Source: Caballeronia catudaia (GTDB taxonomy: Bacteria > Pseudomonadota > Gammaproteobacteria > Burkholderiales > Burkholderiaceae). Taken from it: 64,000 bases of DNA. The stretch spans positions 186,001 through 250,000 of the forward strand of contig NZ_FCOF02000002.1 of NCBI RefSeq assembly GCF_001544755.2, in the 5' to 3' direction. The notes beneath the pieces are model-generated. The model saw only the letters and a list, made by a program, of their open reading frames with translations, was not told the DNA's origin and did not search any database. This document shows, piece after piece, positions 39,031-48,644 of the stretch (its first letter is position 1; each line of letters starts with the position of its first letter). A program made the position numbers and the translations under genes.

Positions 39031-42000
39031 ATGCGTCAGCCGACTTACAACTTTCTACCTTGCACCTGCTGTGGAGGCCGTCAATTCGCCCCGTTCGCCG
39101 TCAGAGCGGATGGTGCGCAGGTCATGCAATGCCGGACGTGTAGTCTTGGCGTCGCGGAAGGCGTCCGCACGAAGGCGGCGCCTTCTGAGTCGGTCAAGCG
39201 GTCGGAATGGATCGAGCGGCTTCTGGCGCTCGTCGGCGGCCCTGTCCGTCGAGGCGATAACGCGGCCGCCGGTGCAGACGCGGTTGCTGGACTGACAAGC
39301 ATCGGGGCATCCTGCACTCGTTCGCCGGCGAATGCGGACCTGGAAGGCACCCGTCGCGATCTCGACGGTGGGGGGCAGATCGTCGACGAAGCGCAGCCTG
39401 TGACGAAAGAAACTGATTCGGGGAACGACGGCGGCATCATCGTTTCGACGGGCGTGCTCGAGCATGCCGACGAGTTCGGCGCTGCTTTCGGACGACTGGT
39501 AGACAGCATTCGGCCAGACGGCATTGCACTGCTGAGTCTCGCCACGCTGCCCGTGCTGAAGGAACACCGGCCTGCTCCGCTCCAACGCTTCTATCCCACC
39601 ACCGCTTGCCTTCAGCGCATTGCTGCCGAGCGCGGGTGTCAATTAATTCATGCCGAGTTGCCTCAAGACCGCTATTTACCTGCTTTCGTCGGTTTTCTGA
39701 CTGCGAATTCCGACTACGTTGGACGACTGCGAAGTGTCTTCGACAAACTGCTGTCCACAAATGCAGAGAACCTTCGGCGCGAAGAACGGCTGGCGCGGCT
39801 ACATTTCAACGCGAATCATTTGCGTCACGCGGACAGCCAGTTTGTCGACGATCTTGCGCACGTGCATCAAGCCGAAATAAGCCGTGAGCTGCTTGAAAAC
39901 GCCGCGCGTTTGTGGGCGTCGGATCTGCATCTGCTACGCGACAATGCCGCGCAAATCGAATCGCTCAAGACCAGCCGGGACGAGCAGTCCGATCGCGCGC
40001 TGCGATGGGAGCAGTCGTGGCGGAAGAAGTCGGAGCAACTGGAAGCTCAGACGGGACGCCTGGCTGCCAAGCTCGATGTCGCTGTGCGCGACGGAAAGTT
40101 GAACGTCGCGCAGGCGAATAGGGCGGTTGTCTATGAGATGCAGCGGTCGTCGTTGCTCGAGGCCCGCGCGAACGGCGCTGAACTGCGGGCCATTCAGGCG
40201 GAACAACGGCTGCTCGCGGTGTTCGGCGAATATGAGGCGATGCGCAATAGTTCCTTTTGGCGCCTGACTGCGCCGTTGCGCAATATCCTCATTCGGCATC
40301 CGCAGATCGCACGACGCGCGCGCCAGTTCGCACGCGTCATGTGGTGGACCGCCAAGTTGAAGCTGCGCGCGAACCTGCGCGAGGTGAAGCGTCGCCGGCT
40401 CGCATTCGCCGAAGAGCAGGCTGCTGCGGCGCGTCTTTCGGCAAGGGGCGACCTGCCTGCGGTGAAGTTGCTGCCCGTCGAGAATTTCAGCCCCGAACTG
40501 CAAAGCGAAGTGCGCGGTCTTGCCTGGCCGCCGGAGCGGCCGCTCGTCAGCGTGGTCATTCCATGCTTCAACTACGGTCATCTCGTGCGCGAGGCGATTG
40601 CGTCCGTAGAGGCTCAGACCTTTCAGGATATCGAGATCATCGTCGTGGAAGGCGGCTCGACTGACGCCCAGTCGCGGCAGTACTTCGAGTCGCTCATCGA
40701 AGGCGCATCGGACCGGGTTCGCGTGCTGTTGCAAGACAAGGCACAGCGTGCCGGCGCGAATCGCAATTACGGCATCAGCCAGGCGCGTGGCAAATATGTG
40801 TGCTGCCTCGATGCGGACGACCGGCTCGCTCCGACGTTCCTCGAGAAGGCAGTCTTTCTGCTCGAATACTACGGCTATGACGTCGTCTCGCCCGGAATGA
40901 AATACTTCGGCGAACGTAGCGACGTTTTCGCGCCGATCGAGCAACCTGATCTGGGCAACCTGCTCAAGGCAAACTCCGTCCTCACCTGCTCGGTCTATTC
41001 GCGCTCGCTATGGAAGGCGGCCGGCGGTTTCCGCGATTCGGACCCGCAATACGGGCACATACACGAAGACTGGCTTTTCTGGACGCGTCTTGCCGCGCTC
41101 GGAGCACGATTCTTCAATTTCCGGGAACCGTTGCTGTTGTATCGGACACATGGCGAGACGTTGAGCAGGGGCAGCTCGGTCATAGACAACGAAACGCAGG
41201 CGCGTTACGTCAGCGAGTTCAACGCGGACGTGCTTTCGCCAGATGCGCTTGCGGCCTCGCGGCAGCGCAGTTTGCAAGATCGCCGCGCGCCGAGGCCGCT
41301 CGACAATCTGCTGCGCAAAGCGATGGCGGACGACCAGCGTCCAGCCATCGTGCTGACGGTGCCGTGCCTCATTCTCGGCGGCGCGGAGCGTCTCTTGAGC
41401 AAGATCGTCGGACATCTCGCCGGGCAGGGCTGGCGCATCATCATCGTTTCGACGGTGCCCGTCGACGCGATCCATGGGGACACGACAGACTGGTTCCAGC
41501 CGTACACGAGCGAGATCTATCACTTGCCGCGATTCCTGCCGCAAGATCGCTGGAAGGACTTCGTCGACTATCTGTTCGCCACCCGTCATGTCAGCGTTCT
41601 GTGGAATGCGGGCAGCATCTTCTTTTACGATTATCTGCCCGCGCTGACGCAGCGGTTTCCCGGCCTCAAAGTTACCGATCTGCTCTTCAACACCGTGGGC
41701 CACACGGCGAACAATCGGCGCTATGCCAACGTGATCGACCTGCACTTCGTCGAGAACGACGAAGCGCGTCAGTGGCTGATCGAGGCGGGAGAAGCGCCAG
41801 AACGGATCAAGCTCATCCCGAGCGGCGTCGACCTCGATGCTTTCCGTCCGGCGACGAAAGATCGTGTGCTCATTCGCGAACTCGGCGCTCCGGAGAGCGC
41901 GGTTCTGGTGGCATTCTCGGGACGTTGGGCGGAAGAAAAGGATCCGCTCGCGGTAGTGGAAATCGCTAAGAGAATGCCGGCCGATTTGCCCGTCACGTTC

Positions 42001-42483
42001 ATCATGCTCGGCGCCGGCGCATTGGAGAACGCCGTGCGTGATGCTGCGCAGAACGCCGGGCTTGCACCGGAGAGGCTGATCATCGTGGGACCGGTCGACG
42101 ACGTGAAGCGGTACATGGCCGCCTGTGACGTGCTGCTCGTTCCGTCACGTGTCGATGGACGGCCCAATGCCGTGATGGAAGCGCTCGCGAGCGGCGCAGC
42201 AGTCGTCGCGTCCCGTGTGGGCGGATTGCCAGAGATGGTGGAAGAGGGCGTCACCGGATATCTGTGCGAACCCGGCGATTACGCGGCGTTCGCCAACCGC
42301 GTTCATGAACTCGCGATGAATCCGAGGTTGCTCGGTGAGTTCAAGCGCAAGGCGCGCAGCTACGCCGAACAGCGTCTGGACATGCATGTCATGCTGGACG
42401 CTTACGCAGCCGCGTTCCACGGGCTGCTGACCGATGTGCAATTCCGGACCGGCATGCCGTCGGCGTCGGACCTCGAGGGCTGA
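39031..42483 (+). CDS. Fused zinc-ribbon/methyltransferase-like, coiled-coil, GT2 and GT4 glycosyltransferase
   Basis: The 1,150-residue protein is a four-part fusion. It opens with a zinc ribbon of two CxxC pairs (C11/C14 and C34/C37), as in SAM methyltransferases. The later half of such a domain is visible near residues 134-175 (VSTGVLEHADEF, RPDGIALLSLATLP), but the segment that should hold the GxGxG SAM site is a low-complexity ~95 residues. A coiled coil follows (~255-400), ending in SSFWRLTAPLR. GT2 starts near 503 (VSVVIPCFNYGHLVREAI; YVCCLDADDR). GT4 starts near 770 and ends with PSRVDGRPNAVMEALASG. It would transfer two sugars in O-chain synthesis. A WbdD-like regulatory role for the N-terminal part is speculative. 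Confidence 0.85.
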   Translation: MRQPTYNFLPCTCCGGRQFAPFAVRADGAQVMQCRTCSLGVAEGVRTKAAPSESVKRSEWIERLLALVGGPVRRGDNAAAGADAVAGLTSIGASCTRSPANADLEGTRRDLDGGGQIVDEAQPVTKETDSGNDGGIIVSTGVLEHADEFGAAFGRLVDSIRPDGIALLSLATLPVLKEHRPAPLQRFYPTTACLQRIAAERGCQLIHAELPQDRYLPAFVGFLTANSDYVGRLRSVFDKLLSTNAENLRREERLARLHFNANHLRHADSQFVDDLAHVHQAEISRELLENAARLWASDLHLLRDNAAQIESLKTSRDEQSDRALRWEQSWRKKSEQLEAQTGRLAAKLDVAVRDGKLNVAQANRAVVYEMQRSSLLEARANGAELRAIQAEQRLLAVFGEYEAMRNSSFWRLTAPLRNILIRHPQIARRARQFARVMWWTAKLKLRANLREVKRRRLAFAEEQAAAARLSARGDLPAVKLLPVENFSPELQSEVRGLAWPPERPLVSVVIPCFNYGHLVREAIASVEAQTFQDIEIIVVEGGSTDAQSRQYFESLIEGASDRVRVLLQDKAQRAGANRNYGISQARGKYVCCLDADDRLAPTFLEKAVFLLEYYGYDVVSPGMKYFGERSDVFAPIEQPDLGNLLKANSVLTCSVYSRSLWKAAGGFRDSDPQYGHIHEDWLFWTRLAALGARFFNFREPLLLYRTHGETLSRGSSVIDNETQARYVSEFNADVLSPDALAASRQRSLQDRRAPRPLDNLLRKAMADDQRPAIVLTVPCLILGGAERLLSKIVGHLAGQGWRIIIVSTVPVDAIHGDTTDWFQPYTSEIYHLPRFLPQDRWKDFVDYLFATRHVSVLWNAGSIFFYDYLPALTQRFPGLKVTDLLFNTVGHTANNRRYANVIDLHFVENDEARQWLIEAGEAPERIKLIPSGVDLDAFRPATKDRVLIRELGAPESAVLVAFSGRWAEEKDPLAVVEIAKRMPADLPVTFIMLGAGALENAVRDAAQNAGLAPERLIIVGPVDDVKRYMAACDVLLVPSRVDGRPNAVMEALASGAAVVASRVGGLPEMVEEGVTGYLCEPGDYAAFANRVHELAMNPRLLGEFKRKARSYAEQRLDMHVMLDAYAAAFHGLLTDVQFRTGMPSASDLEG

Positions 42484-42484
42484 T

Positions 42485-43120
42485 ATGAATCCCGTCAGGA
42501 TCGTGGGCGCCGGGGCGCTGGGTCGCGAAACCCTTGCCGCGTTACGCGCGCTCGGCGAAGAGGTCCAGTGCTTCCTCGTGGAGCCGGGATTTGCGGGCGA
42601 GCCGGTTCGCGGTATCGCCGTCCGCGAGATCGCACAAGGCGCAGGGGTCGCGCGAGACGACGCGCGCTACGTGCTTGCGGTCGGCGTCAACGACGCTCGC
42701 CGCAGACTGATGCAGGCGCTCGGCGAGCAGGCCGATTATGCGAGCGTGGTTCATCCCGCCGCGACGATCGGGCCGTACGTCGAAATCGAGGCGGGCGCCA
42801 TGATCATAGGGCGTGTGAGCATGACGACCGACATCAAGATAGGTCGGCATGCGCTGATCAATCCCGGCTGCAACATCTCCCACGATTGCAGCGTCGGCGA
42901 CTTCGCGAGCCTCGGCCCGGGCGTGTCACTCGCCGGCAGGGTGACGATCGAAGAGGGCGCGAATCTCGGCGTCGGCGCGGTGGTCGCGCCCGGCGTCGTC
43001 GTGGGCGCATGGTCGACAGTGGGGGCGGGAGCCGTCGTGATCCGGAACGTCGAGCCTGGCGCGACGGTAGTGGGCGTTCCCGCGCGCCCCATCGTGAGAC
43101 GCGAGCCGCAGGGCGCATGA
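42485..43120 (+). CDS. Sugar O/N-acyltransferase, left-handed beta-helix (PglD/NeuD-like)
   Basis: ATG 42485 follows the previous stop by two bases. The 211-residue protein has a small Rossmann-like N-terminal part (VRIVGAGALGRETLAAL) and a hexapeptide-repeat C-terminal part (INPGCNISHDCSVGDFASLGPG, residues ~122-143; GAVVAPGVVVGAWSTVGAGAVV, ~163-185), the layout of PglD and NeuD. These acetylate amino-sugar nucleotides (PglD) or sialic acid (NeuD). The DegT aminotransferase follows, so acylation of an amino sugar made by that enzyme is likely. The acyl group and sugar are unknown. Confidence 0.9.
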   Translation: MNPVRIVGAGALGRETLAALRALGEEVQCFLVEPGFAGEPVRGIAVREIAQGAGVARDDARYVLAVGVNDARRRLMQALGEQADYASVVHPAATIGPYVEIEAGAMIIGRVSMTTDIKIGRHALINPGCNISHDCSVGDFASLGPGVSLAGRVTIEEGANLGVGAVVAPGVVVGAWSTVGAGAVVIRNVEPGATVVGVPARPIVRREPQGA

Positions 43121-43228
43121 GCGGTTCTGGCGAACTGCGCGCGTTCGTTCATGGCCGCGAGGTTCGAGCGGCCACCTGATAAGACATTGAAGACCGAGCA
43201 TTCGCTCGACTATCGATACAGAGCAAAC

Positions 43229-44314
43229 ATGAGTACCGAAAAGATCAAGGTTCTGATTCCTCAACTTCCTCTCGCGGATGCAATCCTGCCTTACATGAGG
43301 CGTATCGACGAGAAGCGAACCTACAGCAACTACGGGCCACTCGCGACCGAGTTCCGCGACCGGCTGGGCGTGCTGACCGGCGCGACGGGCGTGACGATCA
43401 CGAGCAACGGCACGACGGCCATCGAAGTCGCGCTGCGAATCCGGGCTCGCCCGGGCGCGCGTTACTGTCTGATGCCTTCCTATACCTTCATCGCGAGCGC
43501 GCATGCGGTGTGCAACGCGGGACTCACGCCCTATCTGCTCGACGTGTCGGAGCGCACGCTGACGCTCACGCCCGAACTCGCGAAGGCCGCGCTGCGCGAT
43601 CTCGACGAGGAGCCGGCGGCGGTGCTGGTCGTGAGCGCGTTCGGAGCGCCGCCCGATCAGGCCGCATGGCGATCGTTCGAAGAAGAGACAGGCGTGCCCG
43701 TCGTTTTCGACGCGGCCGCAGCGACGACGTCGATCAAGTCGGTGGGTAAGCAGCCGTTGTGCGTCAGTCTGCACGCCACGAAGGCGCTCGGCATCGGCGA
43801 GGGCGGCGCGATACTGTGCTCGGATGAAAGCCTGATCGAGCGAGCGACGGCGATCACGGGTTTTGGCTTCCTCGGTGCTGAGCGGGTTTCGGCTATCCGG
43901 GCCGGCAACTACCGCATTTCCGAATACGCCGGCGCGGTCGGCCTGGCGGTGCTCGACGCCTTGCCCGAACGGCTGGCGGAATTGCAGCGCCTCACCGACG
44001 GCTACCGGGCGCGGATCGGATCGGACAAGCAATCGCGTTTTCAGGAAGGCGTCGGCGAGAGCTGGCTCACGATGACGCTCAACGTGATCGTGCCGCCTGA
44101 TGCAGTGGCGGCGACGGCGAAGCGCCTCGACGAAGCGCAGGTCGAATGGCGCCGTTGGTGGGGCTTCGGCTGCCACACGCATCCCGCGTTCGCCGACGTG
44201 CCGCGCGCCGATCTGACGACCACCGAAGCGATTTCGCAACGGGTCATCGGCCTGCCTTTCCACAATCTTCTTTCTGACGCCGATCTGGATCGAATAGTTC
44301 GGTGCCTGCCATGA
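43229..44314 (+). CDS. DegT/DnrJ/EryC1/StrS-family sugar aminotransferase (second)
   Basis: ATG 43229 gives MSTEKIKVLIPQLP..., 361 residues. Features are TSNGTTAIEVALRI, MPSYTFIASAHAVCNAGL, VVFDAAAATTS and the PLP-lysine motif SLHATKALGIGEGG. The paralogue at 55368-56528 shares the same layout nearly end to end (YSNxGPLAT, MPSxTFxASAHAVCN), so both come from one ancestor. It probably makes an amino sugar acylated by the upstream beta-helix enzyme. The stop overlaps the GT2 start by 4 bases. Confidence 0.9.
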   Translation: MSTEKIKVLIPQLPLADAILPYMRRIDEKRTYSNYGPLATEFRDRLGVLTGATGVTITSNGTTAIEVALRIRARPGARYCLMPSYTFIASAHAVCNAGLTPYLLDVSERTLTLTPELAKAALRDLDEEPAAVLVVSAFGAPPDQAAWRSFEEETGVPVVFDAAAATTSIKSVGKQPLCVSLHATKALGIGEGGAILCSDESLIERATAITGFGFLGAERVSAIRAGNYRISEYAGAVGLAVLDALPERLAELQRLTDGYRARIGSDKQSRFQEGVGESWLTMTLNVIVPPDAVAATAKRLDEAQVEWRRWWGFGCHTHPAFADVPRADLTTTEAISQRVIGLPFHNLLSDADLDRIVRCLP

Positions 44315-45390
44315 GCGATACGCCTCTCCTCTCCTACATCGTTCTGTCCTACAACTACGAGCATTACATCGACCACACCATTCGAAGCATTCTGCGGCAG
44401 ACCGTGCAGGACTTCGAGATCGTGGTCGTCGACGATTGCTCGAAGGACAACTCGGTCGAAGTCGTGAAAAGCTTTCGCGACCCGCGCATTCGTCTGCTGT
44501 GCAACGAGCGCAATCTCGGCGGCGCCGGAAGCTACAACCGTGCCGTTTCCGCGGCGCGGGGCGAGTGGCTCGTCAATCTGGACGCAGATGACTGGATCGC
44601 GCCGCACAAGGCGGAAGTTCAACTCGAGTTTGCGGAGAAGCATCCGGAAATGGATGTCATCGGAAGCTATGTTGCGTTTCTCGATGCGGACGGCGCCCCG
44701 CACCCCAACGCGGAAGTGCTCGAAAACACGGTGAACCAGCCGCATGATTTCGGTCGCGTGGACACCTGGGTCGGCACCAACAATCTTTGTCGCTCGTCCG
44801 TGATGATGCGGCGTTCGGCCCACATGCGCATCGGCCTGGACGATCCGAACATGGCGCGGGCGCCCGACTACGAACTCTGGACGCGCGCGCTGCGAGAAGG
44901 CTGCGGCATCGCCACCGTGCCGGAAAAGCTCACGTACCTGCGGCTTCATTCGAGCGGCGTGACGCACGCCGACCCGCTCGGCACGTTGCTGGAACTTTCC
45001 TATGCGATGCTGCGCAATCTGATGCCGCTTGCCGAGAAGCGCTCGTTATACCCGACAATCCAGCGAATCCTGGCGTGGGTCTGCCGGAATCCGGAAGTGA
45101 GCCGCCTTGCTCCGATCCAGCGCTATCGCTTGATGGGCATGCTCATGCAGGCCACGGAGATCGGTGATTTCGCGAGCTTCAAGGCTGCGCTTTCGAATCC
45201 CGAAAACGACGAGAAATGGGCGACGTCAGGGCGCCGCGCAATGGCCATGTTCATCGACGGCGCCGGTCCGTATCAGGACGTACGCACGCTTCAAAGGGAA
45301 GTCGCCGCGCAAGTAGCCGCCGCCGAATACTGGCGACAGACCGCACAGAACTGGGAGCGCGAATATATGAATGTCGCGCGCGCTTCCTGA
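44311..45390 (+). CDS. GT2-family glycosyltransferase
   Basis: The 359-residue protein has the GT2 opening LLSYIVLSYNYEHYIDHTIRS, VVVDDCSKDNSVEVV, and the DxD region LVNLDADDWIAPHKAEV. The acceptor side is followed by a helical C-terminal part of ~100 residues with a possible short coiled coil at the very end (DVRTLQREVAAQVAAAEYW). It overlaps the aminotransferase by 4 bases. Donor and acceptor are not known. Confidence 0.9.
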   Translation: MSDTPLLSYIVLSYNYEHYIDHTIRSILRQTVQDFEIVVVDDCSKDNSVEVVKSFRDPRIRLLCNERNLGGAGSYNRAVSAARGEWLVNLDADDWIAPHKAEVQLEFAEKHPEMDVIGSYVAFLDADGAPHPNAEVLENTVNQPHDFGRVDTWVGTNNLCRSSVMMRRSAHMRIGLDDPNMARAPDYELWTRALREGCGIATVPEKLTYLRLHSSGVTHADPLGTLLELSYAMLRNLMPLAEKRSLYPTIQRILAWVCRNPEVSRLAPIQRYRLMGMLMQATEIGDFASFKAALSNPENDEKWATSGRRAMAMFIDGAGPYQDVRTLQREVAAQVAAAEYWRQTAQNWEREYMNVARAS

Positions 45391-45465
45391 GGCTGTGGCT
45401 TCTCAACTGAGATCGGGACCCTCGCAAAGAATGGTTCGATCTTCAGCCACTCTAGGTTTGCAGCA

Positions 45466-46551
45466 ATGAACAAGCCAAACATACTCGTCCTGCTCCCGTT
45501 TCTCGTTCAGGGTGCACTGTCCATCAACGTCATGCGCACGATGCGAGCCCGCGGTTTCGAAATCGCCATCGCTTACTGCGACGACGCGTCGTCGGTCTAC
45601 AAGCCGGATGCGCTCGAGGACTTCGCTGCCGACGGGTGTGCCATCAATCTGATCAACGCGAATCTCCCGCAGCGGCCGCAAATGCTGCTGAAGGAAATCG
45701 ATGACCGCCATATTGATCTGATTCTGCAGATTGGCGCGAATGATCTCTATCACCAACTGCCGTATATCAAGGAGCGCCGCCCGGGCGTGCGGCTCGTCGA
45801 TACTCTTTACAACGAGTTCGGCCACACGGTTAATCACTTTCTCTACGAGAATTGCTACGACGGAGTCATCGTCGAAAGCGAGTACATGCGGCGCTTCGTT
45901 CAAAGCTCCTCGCTCAAGCCGGACCCGAACGTCGTAGTCGTGAACAACGGCGTCGATCTCGAGAAGTTCAGCCGCTCGAAGCTGCGCGTTGCCGATCGGT
46001 TGCCCGTGGTGGGCTACATCGGGCGCATGTCGGATGAGAAAAATCCGCTCGGATTCGTGTCGATGGCGGAGGCGCTCGTCGCGCGCGGCCTCGACGTGTC
46101 GTTCGAACTCTACGGCGCCGGAAACCAGTCCGATGCAGTGCGTCAACGAATAGCGGAAAGCGAGGCGCGCTCGCGCATCAAGTATCGGGGATTCATCGAG
46201 CACACGCCCGAAGCGCTGCACAATCTCGATGTGCTCGTCGTGCCGTCGAAGTTCGACGGACGACCCAACATCGTCATGGAAGCGAACGCGTGCGGCGTGC
46301 CCGTGATCGCGTCGCCGGTGGGCGGGGTGCCGGAAATGATCGAGGAAGGACGAAACGGCTATCTTGCCTTTCCCGGTGACACGGTGCGCATCGCGGAGCA
46401 TCTGAGCGAATGGATCGAGCATCCCGAAGTCTTGCAGCGCCTCAAAGAAAGCTCGCTCGAACTCGCACAGAAACGCTTTAGCCGGGAAGCGATGCTCGAC
46501 GGGTACGAGCAGGCATTTCGGAACTTCGTGAATCAGCGCGAAAGGCATTAA
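45466..46551 (+). CDS. GT4-family glycosyltransferase
   Basis: The 361-residue protein has a GT-B fold: NILVLLPFLVQGALSINVMR at the start, then the C-terminal donor domain VVGYIGRMSDEKNPLGF, VLVVPSKFDGRPNIVMEANACGVPVIASPVGG (residues ~258-290) with the EX7E-type signature. It is close to the C-terminal GT4 part of the gene at 39031, which has the same FNTVGHT/YNEFGHT and SRVDGRPN/SKFDGRPN elements. It is 75 bases downstream of the GT2 gene. Its sugar is unknown. Confidence 0.92.
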   Translation: MNKPNILVLLPFLVQGALSINVMRTMRARGFEIAIAYCDDASSVYKPDALEDFAADGCAINLINANLPQRPQMLLKEIDDRHIDLILQIGANDLYHQLPYIKERRPGVRLVDTLYNEFGHTVNHFLYENCYDGVIVESEYMRRFVQSSSLKPDPNVVVVNNGVDLEKFSRSKLRVADRLPVVGYIGRMSDEKNPLGFVSMAEALVARGLDVSFELYGAGNQSDAVRQRIAESEARSRIKYRGFIEHTPEALHNLDVLVVPSKFDGRPNIVMEANACGVPVIASPVGGVPEMIEEGRNGYLAFPGDTVRIAEHLSEWIEHPEVLQRLKESSLELAQKRFSREAMLDGYEQAFRNFVNQRERH

Positions 46552-46907
46552 CCCGATCACGGAAAAAAGCACGGGCGGTTGGACCGACACTTCTCGCCTG
46601 GTAAGGAACGCGCGGCTATCGGACGTTCCGACGGATCACCGTTCTCAACGGCGTACCATGGCGCCGGCTCAGTCCGTGGGATAACCTCTTTCTCGGAAAG
46701 AATGCGAAAGGCGCGGTCTGTAACAAGGGGCAACTCGACAGAAGGCTGGCCCGCAACGTGCTCCGATCCTGCGGAATGAGCGGGCAGTCCAGTCGATCTC
46801 TGGGGTTGAATCAGATGTCGCTCGATTGTTTTTTCTGAGCCGGTAGCGAGTGTGTTAAAAAGAAAAGAGCTTTAGGCTTTCCTTAAGAATCTGATCGAAA
46901 AAGTCCG
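46552..46907. promoter_or_regulatory. Intergenic region with ops-like element before the beta-propeller gene
   Basis: About 356 bases without a gene. GCCGGTAGCGAG at 46839-46850 matches 10 of 12 bases of the ops pause element (GGCGGTAGCGTG) used by RfaH, about 55 bases before the next ATG. An A/T-rich block (GTTAAAAAGAAAAGAGC) lies just after. I see no clear -35/-10 pair or terminator. Confidence 0.4.
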
Positions 46908-48371
46908 ATGACCGATGTCAAGCAAGAGGTGTATGCGCTCGTCACGACGACGCGTGCATTGTTATTGATCGAACTTAGTTCGAAACGCGTCTCTCCCCTT
47001 GAATGGGATCGAGGGGAATACTATGGCGTATCGTGGTTTCCGCGAAGCGAGCATCTCGTTCTGACCCATTCGCTGGTCAACAACGCGGAACTGCTGGATC
47101 TGACGGCATATGCGCAGTCCGAAGTCGGCATTTTGTCGATCGGCGATCGGCAGACTCAGGGCTTTCTCTCACAGCCTCACCAAATCGTGTGTGGCTCTGA
47201 CGGCCGTGTGATTTGCACGAATACGGGTCGGAACGCGATCAGCGTGCTGGATGTCGCCCGACCGGATATCGTCCAGGAGGCACGCATTTCATCGGCGCGC
47301 TGGGATCGGCTCGATCCGCAGCATGTCATCGGCGATCACCTGAATTCGGTGTTCGAAAAGGATGGCCGGCTATACGTCATTGCGCACGGGCACGGCAACG
47401 GCTCGGCGCTCGCCATCTTCAGTTATCCCGACATGAATGTGCTGAGTGTCGAGCCAGTAAAGAATCGCACTGGCCTGCACAATATTTGGGTGACCAGCGA
47501 AGGTCAGCGCATCGCTTGTCATAGCGAATCCGGATCGTTGATCGAACTGAATTCCGATGCCGTTCTTTGGGAGTCCGGCTGCCCGATATACACTCGCGGC
47601 CTCGCCGCGACGCCGGATTTTGTACTCGTCGGCGAAAGCGAGAAGTCGTCCCGGGAGTTGCGGCGCGCCACGATGAGCGGGCTATGGATGCTCGACCGCA
47701 AAACGTGGCAGCCTATCGATTTTTTCCAACTGGGACCCTATGGCGGAGTTCATGATGTTCGGCTCCTGAATGTCAGTGACGACGCGCATCATGGCCATGT
47801 TTTCGCCGGAACGGAAGCACTTCTCGCGAGAGACAGGGACAAGGAACGAGTGGAAGGCCGCATTCGGGCGTCCAAGCGCTTGCAGCGTTCGAGAGAGGTG
47901 TGGAAAGAGTTCAACGTGATTTTCGGCACGCCTAAAGTTGGCGCCGATGAAGCGTTGAGGGTCGATCAAGACCATCTCTGCCTGATGACTCGGAACGGCA
48001 CGGATTCGAACGTTCCGAGCGAGTTCGGATTCGAATATGCTCTCAATGCAGAAGAGCCGGGCGGTCACGTATCCGTGGTCGCATATCGAGGCATGGGCTT
48101 TGATACTAATATGGTTGCCGTGCTCATTCAGGGTGCCAACGAACGCGAAGGAATCGTATCCCGGTGGGTGCACGACGGCCAGCGCTGGGACGTCCAGAGT
48201 CTGGAGCCCCTATCCGGCATGCCACTGGGTGGGCGGGTTCGGGTGGTACGAAGTGAGGATCGCGTACAGGTCCTTATCGAGGGGCGCGCAATTCCGGACG
48301 AGTTTTTAGAGGGCATGGATGGACAGCTCGGTATTCGCTGGAGTGGCGCTGCCTTGTTGCCAACCGACTGA
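46908..48371 (+). CDS. Predicted beta-propeller protein of unknown function
   Basis: The 487-residue protein has no signal peptide. Repeated beta-strand blocks with Gly-Asp/Asn turns look like propeller blades: LLLIELSSKRVSPLEWDRGEYYGVSWF (residues ~17-43), AISVLDVARPDIVQEARI, LAIFSYPDMNVLSVEPV, LWMLDRKTWQPIDFFQL. The last ~120 residues form a separate beta-rich part (FEYALNAEEPGGHVSVVAYRG; VRVVRSEDRVQVLIEGRAI). I do not recognise a named family; similar propellers are sometimes found in glycan loci. It stands alone with gaps of 356 and 273 bases, between glycosyltransferase genes. A scaffold or glycan-binding role is possible only. Confidence 0.75.
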   Translation: MTDVKQEVYALVTTTRALLLIELSSKRVSPLEWDRGEYYGVSWFPRSEHLVLTHSLVNNAELLDLTAYAQSEVGILSIGDRQTQGFLSQPHQIVCGSDGRVICTNTGRNAISVLDVARPDIVQEARISSARWDRLDPQHVIGDHLNSVFEKDGRLYVIAHGHGNGSALAIFSYPDMNVLSVEPVKNRTGLHNIWVTSEGQRIACHSESGSLIELNSDAVLWESGCPIYTRGLAATPDFVLVGESEKSSRELRRATMSGLWMLDRKTWQPIDFFQLGPYGGVHDVRLLNVSDDAHHGHVFAGTEALLARDRDKERVEGRIRASKRLQRSREVWKEFNVIFGTPKVGADEALRVDQDHLCLMTRNGTDSNVPSEFGFEYALNAEEPGGHVSVVAYRGMGFDTNMVAVLIQGANEREGIVSRWVHDGQRWDVQSLEPLSGMPLGGRVRVVRSEDRVQVLIEGRAIPDEFLEGMDGQLGIRWSGAALLPTD

Positions 48372-48644
48372 GGGGCACACCGTTATCCGATCTGCCGGCT
48401 GGCGTCACTTGCCGGCTCGCGCGGGTTCCAGATGCGTGCGTTTCGAGGGGCCGCTTGATACCGGTACGAATCAAGCGCTGCACCCAGATGAGCGTGCGGC
48501 TGTTTCGGCGGCAAGAGGCGCGCGTGGCAATGTGCGTGTGTGTACTGATAGGTACGCGGGAAAAAATTGGAGCCTGACGCTTCAAAGTTCCCATATGCGT
48601 GGACGTGATGAGATTTCCGGATCCAAGTCAAAGGGCCATTCACA

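Noticed and set aside
46579..46779. Short plus-strand frame after the GT4 gene
   Set aside because: No start signal and no recognisable protein; ends well before the next gene.
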